Shown here one piece after another: positions 1 through 5,976 of a stretch of 12,736 nucleotides of DNA. The first letter of the stretch is position 1. Each line of letters opens with the position of its first letter. The notes beneath the pieces were generated by a model. The model saw nothing but the letters and a program-made list of their open reading frames with translations, ran no database searches and was not told the origin of the DNA. The stretch lies in contig JARYMO010000018.1 of NCBI GenBank assembly GCA_029907055.1, forward strand, positions 1 to 12,736. Reading direction: 5' to 3'. The stretch comes from Syntrophomonadaceae bacterium (GTDB lineage Bacteria; Bacillota; Syntrophomonadia; Syntrophomonadales; Syntrophothermaceae). The position numbers were made by a program, and so were the translations under genes.

Positions 1-14
1 CCGGCCGGCGGCGG

Positions 15-43
15 TTGACCCGGCCGGAAGCGGCGACTACACT
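15..43 (+). promoter_or_regulatory. Predicted sigma-A/sigma70-type promoter of hslO
   Basis: A TTGACC -35 box (15-20) and a TACACT -10 box (38-43) are separated by exactly 17 bp. This places a start of transcription near position 50 and leaves a leader of roughly 77 nt before the hslO GTG. Boxes and spacing are read directly; activity is inferred. Confidence 0.6.
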
Positions 44-126
44 TACAACAGTGGGGCTGGAGACCGCGCACTGGGGCGGGCACTCCCGCTGCCAGCCTCC
101 ACCACGCCAGGGAAGGGGAAAAGAAC

Positions 127-1014
127 GTGCAACGAGACTACCTTGTGAAGGCCATCAGCCGCGACGGCACTGTGCGCCTGATGCTGGCCAGGACGACGGA
201 ACTGGTAGAAGAGGCCCGCCGCCTCCACCACACTTCGCCCACCGCCACCGCTGCCCTGGGGCGGGCACTCACCGCAGCGGCCATGATGGCCACCGACCTC
301 AAGTCTGACGAGTTCCTCACCATCCGCATCGCCGGCGGCGGTCCACTGGGTGCCATCCTGGTGGCAGCGCGCAGCGACGGCACCGTGAGAGGTTACGTGC
401 ACGAGCCCTGCGTCGACCTCCCCGAACAGGAACCGGGGAAACTCGACGTGGGGGCCGCGGTGGGACGCGACGGCTTCCTGGAGGTAGTGCGCGACATGGG
501 TCTGCGCACGCCTTTTTCCGGCAGCGTCCCCCTGGTGTCGGGGGAGATCGCGGAGGACTTCGCCTACTACTTCACGGTTTCCGAGCAGATCCCCTCCCTG
601 GTCTCCCTGGGGGTGAGAGTGGAGCGGGACCACCGGGTTTCCATCGCTGGAGGGCTCATCATCCAGGCCCTGCCCGGCGCGCAGGACGAGGCCCTGTCTG
701 GCCTCGAGGGCCGGGTACTGGCGCTGGGCCCTATCACCACCTGGCTGGGAGGCCGGGAAGCGCTGGAAGACCTGCTGCCGGAGGTGTTTGGTCCCATCGA
801 ATTCACGGTCATTGACCGCCGCCCCCTGGCCTTCAGGTGCCAGTGCAGCAGGGAGAAGGTGGAGTCCATCCTCGCCGCGCTGAGCGACGAGGACGTGCAG
901 CAGGCCCTGCAGCAGCAGGGACACCTGGAGGTCGTCTGCCACTTCTGCAACACGGTCTACCGCTTCACTGCCGAGGAGGTAGCCGGTATTCGCCGTCCCC
1001 AGCCTTCACACTGA
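127..1014 (+). CDS. hslO: Hsp33, redox-regulated molecular chaperone
   Basis: Hsp33 is a cytosolic holdase chaperone switched on by oxidative unfolding. When reduced, four C-terminal cysteines hold a zinc ion; oxidation to disulfides releases the zinc and exposes the client-binding surface. The 295-aa product has the usual family length. Its C-terminus carries the diagnostic CxC (C238, C240) followed after 30 residues by CxxC (C271, C274), so the redox switch is intact. The N-terminal opening (RDYLVKAISRDGTVR) and the GGGPLG stretch are also typical. The start is GTG at 127, preceded by a purine-rich AGGGAAGGGG ribosome-binding site at about 109-119; there is no better in-frame start. The gene appears monocistronic and ends 20 bp from the convergent DUF362 gene. 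Assignment is secure. Confidence 0.96.
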   Translation: MQRDYLVKAISRDGTVRLMLARTTELVEEARRLHHTSPTATAALGRALTAAAMMATDLKSDEFLTIRIAGGGPLGAILVAARSDGTVRGYVHEPCVDLPEQEPGKLDVGAAVGRDGFLEVVRDMGLRTPFSGSVPLVSGEIAEDFAYYFTVSEQIPSLVSLGVRVERDHRVSIAGGLIIQALPGAQDEALSGLEGRVLALGPITTWLGGREALEDLLPEVFGPIEFTVIDRRPLAFRCQCSREKVESILAALSDEDVQQALQQQGHLEVVCHFCNTVYRFTAEEVAGIRRPQPSH

Positions 1015-1034
1015 CCACCCCACGGCGACGGACC

Positions 1035-2798
1035 TCACTCCTGCACCCGTTCCCTCGCCAGGATGGCTTCCAGCATCTCCCCCAGCGTCGCTTCCTCGCT
1101 CTTGTCCGCGTAGCTGGGGCGTTCCACTCCCGGGAAGAGGCCGAACACGCCGTTGAGAATGACCTCGGCGTGCGGCGGGCACCCCGGCAGGTGAGTCCCC
1201 AGGTGCGCCTGGTGCTGCCGACAGATACCCATGAACAGGTGCGTCCCCTTGGGGTCCGGTTCCCCGTCCGCGTGCGGACCGAGGTGGATGTGGGCATGTC
1301 TGGGCAGACGGCGGTCGACCAGGTTCTGGCCCGGGTTGTCCGGGTCCGGGCGGCGGAGCTTGCTCAATGCGAAATGGAGGTATCCGCGGCAGCCGGGGCA
1401 GGCACCGCCGTCGTGCACGGTGAGGCACGTCCCTCCTTGCAGGCTGATGAGAGGCTGCCGGAACCGTTCCGACACTTCCTCCAGGGGAGGACCGACGATA
1501 TCGATGGCATCCAGCTCCAGCGGTCCCATCCCCTGCAGCGCGGCCAGCCTCACCGCCGGCGCGGAGGCTGGCTCCAGCCCCATGATCCTCATGGTCACCG
1601 CGTCCACTGCCACCGGGTTGGTGCCGGCAATGAGCAGGTTCATGGGCTTCGGTACGCCGGAAATGGGGCCGAAGTCCTCCTGTCCCACCAGCCCGTCCAC
1701 GATGGTCAGGCTGGGCCGGACCAGGTGGTGAATGTTGACCAGGTTCTGGGCCAGGCCGTAGAAGTGGGTCATGTACTTCTCCAGCGGGGGGACCGCGCCC
1801 TGCAGGTTCTTGATGGCCAGCGAGACGATGGCGGCGAAGTGGATTTTCATCACCGGCACGCTGATGATGACGTCGGCCTCTTCCAGGGTCACCGGGATCC
1901 GGCGCACCCGCATGCGCTTGCCCCCCGGTACCGGTTTCTCTACCACCCGGTCCTGGTTCAGGTCGACCAGACGCACCCGCCCGGGGGCCAGGTCCTGCAG
2001 GCGGTCCAGGCCATAGTGGGCGAACATTTTCCCGGTGGCGCTGCGGTTGATGGAGGACCCTTCCGCAATGGTGACGGTCCCTGCCAGTGGCAGCAGCATC
2101 CTCACCAGTTCCCGCAGCAGGCGGGGGTCAGTCACCACGCCCCCCCGGTACTCCCCGTCCTTCAGCCCGTGGTCGCTCACGATGTTGGGCTTGATGACCA
2201 CTGACTGCCCGGGGCGCACGAAGGCCTCCAGCCCCCCCAGGGGGGCCAGCAGCCGCCGCAGCCCGGCGGCCAGCCCGGCGTCGTCTCCCCCGGCCGGCAC
2301 CCGCTCCACCACCACTTTCTCCCGGCCTGGCCACCGGCTCGGCCTGCCTGCCCGCTGGCAGACCTCCAGGGCCACCGGCATGCTGAGTTCCATGATCTGC
2401 AGGAGAACCTGCCCCTTGCGCTCGCGGCGCACCGGGCGAAAGCCGTAGTCGATGAGCAGGGCGGCCTTTGCACGGTCGGATTCGAGCACCCGCGCCGCGA
2501 CCAGCACCTCGCGCGCCACCAGGGCATCGAGCAAGGCTCGACCCACTCCTGTCGCATCGCAGTCGGCCCGCAGCACCAGCTCTTCCACCATGCTGTGCTG
2601 CGCATCGAAGACCAGCCAGCCCGCCTCTCCCTGCGCCCCCACGGCCGCCAGCACCTGGACGTGCGGGTCCTGCCTCCAGGCAGACCACCGCTCTTGCAGG
2701 TATTCGCTGCCCTGCGGCAGAAGCCGGTAGTATGCCTCCAGGGCGGCCCTCAGGCTGGGTCCGAGGCTCCCCGTGGTTACCTCCAAGGTATCCGCCAT
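1035..2798 (-). CDS. GNAT-like/DUF362 fusion protein with cysteine-rich C-terminus
   Basis: A 587-aa protein in three parts. Residues 1 to about 138 look like a GNAT acetyltransferase fold: a short strand-rich segment, then an acetyl-CoA-loop-like DATGVGRALL around 81-90 and a typical C-terminal YGF; the match is by eye and modest. Residues about 160-430 are a DUF362 domain (VIKPNIVSD, AEGSSINRSA, DVIISVPVMKIH, SLAIKNLQG, TIVDGLVGQE, DAVTMRIMG). The C-terminal domain has C458, C467-PG-C470, C526 and C540 in a PGCPPH motif, which could bind metal or an Fe-S cluster (inference). DUF362 has no firmly established biochemical role. The ATG at 2798 is chosen because AGGAGGGGGG lies just upstream; the open frame continues to 3251 but that extension is non-conserved intergenic sequence and passes through the predicted promoter. 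It is divergent from the DUF2889/Fe-S operon. Confidence 0.86.
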   Translation of the reverse strand: MADTLEVTTGSLGPSLRAALEAYYRLLPQGSEYLQERWSAWRQDPHVQVLAAVGAQGEAGWLVFDAQHSMVEELVLRADCDATGVGRALLDALVAREVLVAARVLESDRAKAALLIDYGFRPVRRERKGQVLLQIMELSMPVALEVCQRAGRPSRWPGREKVVVERVPAGGDDAGLAAGLRRLLAPLGGLEAFVRPGQSVVIKPNIVSDHGLKDGEYRGGVVTDPRLLRELVRMLLPLAGTVTIAEGSSINRSATGKMFAHYGLDRLQDLAPGRVRLVDLNQDRVVEKPVPGGKRMRVRRIPVTLEEADVIISVPVMKIHFAAIVSLAIKNLQGAVPPLEKYMTHFYGLAQNLVNIHHLVRPSLTIVDGLVGQEDFGPISGVPKPMNLLIAGTNPVAVDAVTMRIMGLEPASAPAVRLAALQGMGPLELDAIDIVGPPLEEVSERFRQPLISLQGGTCLTVHDGGACPGCRGYLHFALSKLRRPDPDNPGQNLVDRRLPRHAHIHLGPHADGEPDPKGTHLFMGICRQHQAHLGTHLPGCPPHAEVILNGVFGLFPGVERPSYADKSEEATLGEMLEAILARERVQE

Positions 2799-2917
2799 CC
2801 GTCTCCCCCCTCCTGGTTGTCGGCCCACCGAGACCGACGCGATGGTTGCCCGGGATTTCTCTTGCCGCGGCCCGGGGCCTGCGCGGTCTGCCCTGTCCCC
2901 CGGTACGTCCTGACTCC

Positions 2918-2946
2918 AGTGTAGCGGTTCCCAGCTTCGGCGCCAA
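2918..2946 (-). promoter_or_regulatory. Predicted promoter of the GNAT-DUF362 gene
   Basis: On the minus strand TTGGCG (2946-2941) and TACACT (2923-2918) are separated by exactly 17 bp. Transcription would start near 2911, giving a leader of about 113 nt before the ATG at 2798. The -10 hexamer is identical to the one predicted for hslO. Confidence 0.55.
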
Positions 2947-2968
2947 CCGCTCGCGCACCGCCCTGAGC

Positions 2969-2988
2969 TTCGCCAGCGTTCGCCAGCG
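2969..2988. repeat. Perfect tandem 10-bp direct repeat
   Basis: TTCGCCAGCG occurs twice back to back (2969-2978 and 2979-2988), about 25-45 bp upstream of the minus-strand -35 box. The spacing of one helical turn is what a regulator binding tandem sites would need, but no family is identifiable and the repeat could be chance in GC-rich DNA. Confidence 0.5.
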
Positions 2989-3113
2989 AGGAAGGATTTG
3001 GCGTCTCCCGTGTGGAACTCTGCTGGCACGAGCACCCCTGTCCCGGTATCCCGGGATGTGGCCGGCACGACAGTCTGTCGCAGGCGAGGCGCACGAGGAG
3101 AGGAGGAGATGTG

Positions 3114-3938
3114 ATGGCCCTGCAGCGACATTCCACGCTCTTCACCAGGGTGGACCGCCTGGCGGGCAACCTGGTGGAAGCGCGCTGCACGCTCCTGAGC
3201 ACCACCCGCGAGGCCTTCGGCTGGCTGGTGGCGGAGATCCCCACCCTGCACGTGGAGGAGGCGGGCTGGGAGGTCAACCGCTCGCCTGACGATGCGCCGG
3301 GGAGGTACGACGCCCCCCAGCTGACGGGGTGCGTGGCGTACCTGGATGCGGGACCGGTACTGCGCCGCCTGCTGGGAGAACCGCAGCAGGCGATGGGGCG
3401 GGAACTGCTCTCCGAATGCATCCGCGGCATCGTGCAGGCAGAAACCTTCTTCATCCGCGAGCGGGGATTCGAGTCAGGCGACGCCTACGACGCGTTCTGG
3501 GACCGGATGTATGCCGGCTCCTGCCGCTACTACAGCCACCCCGAGCAGGTGGAGCGCCCCTGGTCGGAGTACGTGGGCAGCGCCCCCCGTGGCCTCAACC
3601 TCTACAACCGCAGCATCACCACCAGCGGGCGCCTGGATGACGACGGCCGCTTCATGGTGGCCGGGGCCTTCGTTGACACCTTCCACGAACTGGGGGTGCG
3701 GGTCATCATGGACCGCGCGGGACGGGTGGCGCGGGCTGCTGGAGCCTTCGTGCGGGCCCCTGATCGCATCTGTTTCACCACCGTCGAGCACCTGGCGGCC
3801 CTGACCGGACGGGACTTCCCTTCCCTTACCAAGAAGGAACTGGGGATCATGGCCGGTGGGTCCGAAGGCTGCAACCACCTGGTGGACCTGCTGCACGCCC
3901 TGGCACGGACGGCGGCAGATATGGCGGGCCAGCGATGA
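3114..3938 (+). CDS. DUF2889 family protein, apparently internally duplicated
   Basis: A 274-aa soluble protein of unknown function. The C-terminal half (about 165-274) matches the DUF2889 pattern: a SGRLDDDGRF opening, a VDTFHELGVRVIMD segment, RAPDRIC, then EGCNHL (C253, H255) near the end. The N-terminal half (about 10-125) seems to be a diverged copy: NLVEA...TTREAFGWLV, then VEEA, then a conserved-position Cys (TGCVAYLD), VLRRLLG and a final C-plus-helix (SECIRGIVQA). No signal peptide or membrane segment is visible. The ATG at 3114 is chosen because AGGAGG at 3101-3106 lies 7 bp before it; a GTG at 3111 is a poorer alternative, and an upstream ATG at 3012 would add a non-conserved leader. 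It is the first gene of an operon with the Fe-S protein. Family call good, function unknown. Confidence 0.8.
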   Translation: MALQRHSTLFTRVDRLAGNLVEARCTLLSTTREAFGWLVAEIPTLHVEEAGWEVNRSPDDAPGRYDAPQLTGCVAYLDAGPVLRRLLGEPQQAMGRELLSECIRGIVQAETFFIRERGFESGDAYDAFWDRMYAGSCRYYSHPEQVERPWSEYVGSAPRGLNLYNRSITTSGRLDDDGRFMVAGAFVDTFHELGVRVIMDRAGRVARAAGAFVRAPDRICFTTVEHLAALTGRDFPSLTKKELGIMAGGSEGCNHLVDLLHALARTAADMAGQR

Positions 3939-4048
3939 GCACCACCGCGCTGGCCCGGGGACGGCCACCGGTGGCATCGGTGGCGCGGGTGGAAGGTTCG
4001 CGCCTGCATGTCCCTGGGCCCACCCGCTGGCGGGGAGGGCTGGCATGA
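3935..4048 (+). CDS. Possible 37-aa small ORF bridging two genes
   Basis: This frame starts at an ATG overlapping the TGA of the DUF2889 gene (ATGA at 3935-3938) and ends in a TGA overlapping the ATG of the Fe-S gene (ATGA at 4045-4048). It fills the 106-bp gap exactly. The predicted peptide begins MSTTALARGRPPVASVARVE, is basic and Arg/Pro/Gly-rich, and has no membrane segment or known motif. There is no good Shine-Dalgarno site, so translation would rely on termination-reinitiation coupling. Either it is a real small protein, a translated coupling leader, or a coincidence: TGA next to ATG is common at GC-rich junctions, though two flush overlaps are less so. Evidence is purely architectural. 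Confidence 0.33.
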   Translation: MSTTALARGRPPVASVARVEGSRLHVPGPTRWRGGLA

Positions 4049-5028
4049 ACGCGTGGTGGCTGCTCCTGGCACTGCCGGCGGCGGCAGCAGTATGCTGGGT
4101 GAAGCTGGAGCGGGGGTGGCGGCCGCGGCAGTCAACCCTGGACTTCTGGCGCCTCTCCCCCCAGCCCTGGTTCAAGAAGGTGGAAGGGTACGTGTACGGC
4201 GCCGCCAGCTCCAGCTACCTGAAGCCCGCCGGCTGGCGGTGGTTCACCCGCATGTGGGCACGCTCCGAATCGGCGGCCGGGTACCACGGCAAGGTGCTCA
4301 CCGGTGCTGACGCCAGCCGTATCGTCAGCCTGCGCCAGCCCCTGCTGGCCACCGACCTCGAGCACGTCATTCCCTACCCCCGGGCGCGCAGCATCATCCT
4401 GCAGGAGCCGGAGCCCAGCCTGGCCGTGCTGGAATGCCCCTGCCGGGCGCAGAAGGCTGATGCCTGCCAGCCCCGTGACGTGTGCCTGGTGGTGGGTGAG
4501 CCCTTCGTCAGTTTCGCGGTGGACCACCAGCCAGACAAGGCGCGGCGCATCAGTCGTTCCGAAGCCCTGGCCATCATTGAGGCCGAGGAACGACGCGGGC
4601 ACATCCACACCGCCTGGTTCAAGGACGCCATGCACGACCGTTTCTACGCCATATGCAACTGCTGCTCCTGCTGCTGCCTGGGCATGGAGTCCTATCGCCG
4701 GGGCGTGCCGCGCCTGGCTCACTCCGGGTATCGGCCGCTCTTCGATGCCGACACCTGCACCACCTGCGGAGTGTGCCGTTCGCTCTGCCCCTTCGCGGCC
4801 CTCGAGCAGGACCAGTCAGGCATGCCCGTCCTCTCTGACGAGCGGTGCATGGGCTGCGGACTATGCGTGTCCCACTGTCCGACCGGGGCGGTTGTCCTGG
4901 TGCTGGCACCCGAACGGGGGATACCGCTGGATGTGGAGCGGCTGGCCGCCCGGCCAGCCGGCAGCTATTCCTCGCCTGTTTCCGAGGCGGCTGGCACCAG
5001 TTCCAGTGCCAGCGAATTGATGCAGTAG
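4045..5028 (+). CDS. Membrane-anchored multi-cluster 4Fe-4S ferredoxin-like protein
   Basis: A 327-aa electron-transfer-type protein. Residues about 3-20 form one hydrophobic helix with no preceding charge and a basic flank (KLERGWRPR), predicting an N-out/C-in membrane anchor with the clusters in the cytoplasm (inference). Cysteines come in four groups: CPCR with C131, C133, C141 and C147; the dense CNCCSCCC block at 204-211; and two classical ferredoxin motifs, C238xxC241xxC244xxxC248P and C268xxC271xxC274xxxC278P, each enough for one [4Fe-4S] cluster. The first two groups could carry a further cluster or metal site. The start is the ATG at 4045 with GGGGAGGG at 4032-4038; longer in-frame extensions overlap the DUF2889 gene. 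It probably shares a transcript with DUF2889. The redox partner is unknown. The last 64 bp overlap msrB on the other strand. Confidence 0.85.
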   Translation: MNAWWLLLALPAAAAVCWVKLERGWRPRQSTLDFWRLSPQPWFKKVEGYVYGAASSSYLKPAGWRWFTRMWARSESAAGYHGKVLTGADASRIVSLRQPLLATDLEHVIPYPRARSIILQEPEPSLAVLECPCRAQKADACQPRDVCLVVGEPFVSFAVDHQPDKARRISRSEALAIIEAEERRGHIHTAWFKDAMHDRFYAICNCCSCCCLGMESYRRGVPRLAHSGYRPLFDADTCTTCGVCRSLCPFAALEQDQSGMPVLSDERCMGCGLCVSHCPTGAVVLVLAPERGIPLDVERLAARPAGSYSSPVSEAAGTSSSASELMQ

Positions 5029-5369
5029 CGTTTGCCTGTCGGCGGAGGCCCGTCGTCGAAGACGTGCCCCAGGTGCCCCCCACAGCGGGCGCACAGGACC
5101 TCGACGCGCGTCATCCCATGGCTGCGGTCGACCGCCGTCCCCACGCTGTGCTCACCGGCAGGGGCGGTGAAACTGGGCCATCCGCTCCCGCTGTCGAACT
5201 TGGCCTCTGAAGTGAAGAGGACGTTGCCGCAGGCCGCGCAGCAATACGTCCCTTTCTGCCTGGTATACAGGTACCTGCCGCTGAAGGGCGGCTCGGTGTC
5301 TTTCAGGCGCAGCACCCGGTACTGGGCGTCACTCAGTCGCTTCCTCCATTCCCTGTCCCGCTCTTCCAT
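4965..5369 (-). CDS. msrB: Peptide-methionine (R)-S-oxide reductase MsrB
   Basis: MsrB reduces the R epimer of methionine sulfoxide in proteins back to methionine, normally using thioredoxin. The 134-aa product is full length for a single-domain MsrB. Visible signatures: PFSGRYL, the SGSGWPSF substrate loop (60-67), two structural zinc pairs C44/C47 and C93/C96, GGHLGHVFDDGP, and RYCINS with the catalytic Cys at 116 (cysteine rather than selenocysteine form). A classical resolving Cys was not identified with certainty. The ATG at 5369 is chosen because GAGGTG lies 6 bp upstream; a much longer open frame continues to 6215 but overlaps the GyrI-like gene and is not MsrB-like. No MsrA is fused or adjacent. 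Its 3' end overlaps the convergent Fe-S gene by 64 bp. Confidence 0.95.
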   Translation of the reverse strand: MEERDREWRKRLSDAQYRVLRLKDTEPPFSGRYLYTRQKGTYCCAACGNVLFTSEAKFDSGSGWPSFTAPAGEHSVGTAVDRSHGMTRVEVLCARCGGHLGHVFDDGPPPTGKRYCINSLALELVPAASETGEE

Positions 5370-5395
5370 TCCCGTCACCTCACTCACCGGGGGAC

Positions 5396-5424
5396 TGGTC
5401 AAATCCCGTTGACAAGGATATGCT
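5396..5424 (+). promoter_or_regulatory. Possible promoter of the GyrI-like gene
   Basis: TGGTCA (5396-5401) and TATGCT (5419-5424) are 17 bp apart, matching four of six consensus bases each. The start of transcription would be near 5431, about 29 nt before the ATG. A short inverted repeat, GTCAA-N6-TTGAC (5398-5413), lies between the boxes and could be an operator. The better-looking TTGACA at 5409 has no -10 box at the right distance. Confidence 0.4.
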
Positions 5425-5459
5425 GGACTCACGCACACCACCAGAGGAGGGTACGCGCC

Positions 5460-5933
5460 ATGCCCGAAGATATGCCCTATGACATCCACCTGGAGGATGT
5501 CCCCGCGATGGCGGTGCGCAGTGTGCGCAGGCGAATCCGGGACACCCAGGTGCTGGGTCCCATGATCGGGGAAGCGTTGCAGTCGCTGCTGGAGGCCGGA
5601 GGATTGCCTGCCGGCCCGCCGATGCTGCTCTTTCACGACGAAATCCTGCCGGCCCACGACCTCGATGTCGAAGCGGCCTGGCCGGTTTCCGACCCCGCTC
5701 TGGCCAATGGCAGGCTCAGCGCCATCCGGGCAGCCGTTGTGTGCCATACCGGGCCCTACGACTCCCTGCAGCCCGTGTACCGGGCTCTGTTCGACTGGAT
5801 CGAGGCCCACGGACTGGAGCCGACCGCGCCCATTCGCGAAGTGTACATGACCGACCCCCGCACGGTCGCTCCGGAAGAAGCGGTGACCGTGGTCTTCGTG
5901 CCGGTGGTCGGCAGCAGCAACGGGCAGGAATGA
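5460..5933 (+). CDS. GyrI-like / AraC effector-binding domain protein
   Basis: A 157-aa stand-alone GyrI-like small-molecule-binding domain (the SHS2-type fold also found at the C-terminus of BmrR and of some AraC regulators). Typical features: an N-terminal strand with VPAMAVRSVRRRI, a helix IGEALQSLLEAGGL, a central strand CHTGPYDSLQPVYRALFDWIEAHGL, and the REVYMTDP motif with E127 at the position of the ligand-contacting glutamate in this family. It has no DNA-binding domain, so it may act as a ligand binder, sequestering protein, or hydrolase, as some GyrI-like proteins do; the sequence does not decide. Start: ATG at 5460 with GAGGAGG at 5444-5450; an upstream in-frame TTG at 5409 is not supported. 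It is divergent from msrB (90-bp gap) and convergent with the TipAS-like gene. Confidence 0.88.
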   Translation: MPEDMPYDIHLEDVPAMAVRSVRRRIRDTQVLGPMIGEALQSLLEAGGLPAGPPMLLFHDEILPAHDLDVEAAWPVSDPALANGRLSAIRAAVVCHTGPYDSLQPVYRALFDWIEAHGLEPTAPIREVYMTDPRTVAPEEAVTVVFVPVVGSSNGQE

Positions 5934-5940
5934 CGCCCCC

Positions 5941-5976
5941 GAGAGAAGGGGCTCCTGCCCGGGAGCTCCCTCTCTC
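5941..5976. terminator. Hairpin between convergent genes, possible bidirectional terminator
   Basis: Arms 5941-5955 and 5962-5976 pair over 15 bp with two mismatches around a 6-nt loop. It starts 7 bp after the GyrI-like stop codon and its right arm runs into the stop codon of the TipAS-like gene. No T-tract follows in either direction, so intrinsic termination is uncertain. Confidence 0.5.

Larger units (their letters stand above)
2799..3113. other. 315-bp divergent intergenic region
   Basis: Non-coding stretch between the GNAT-DUF362 gene and the DUF2889/Fe-S operon. It holds a good minus-strand promoter (2918-2946), a perfect tandem 10-bp repeat (2969-2988) and, at its right end, the AGGAGG ribosome-binding site of the DUF2889 gene (3101-3106). 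I could not find a convincing plus-strand promoter. Open frames crossing it have no recognisable protein features. Confidence 0.6.

Noticed and set aside
837..2204. 455-codon open frame on plus across the DUF362 gene
   Set aside because: Overlaps the end of hslO and most of the DUF362 gene in another frame; no motif or ribosome-binding site.
2799..3251. Upstream extension of the DUF362 frame to 3251
   Set aside because: It crosses the predicted promoter and overlaps the DUF2889 gene; the ATG at 2798 has a strong ribosome-binding site.
4045..4110. Lipoprotein signal at the Fe-S protein N-terminus (Cys17)
   Set aside because: There is no basic n-region and the residue before Cys is Val, which does not fit a lipobox; a plain membrane anchor is more likely.
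5409..5414. TTGACA as the -35 box of the GyrI-like gene
   Set aside because: At 17 bp downstream the sequence is CGCACA, not a -10 box; TGGTCA/TATGCT fits better.
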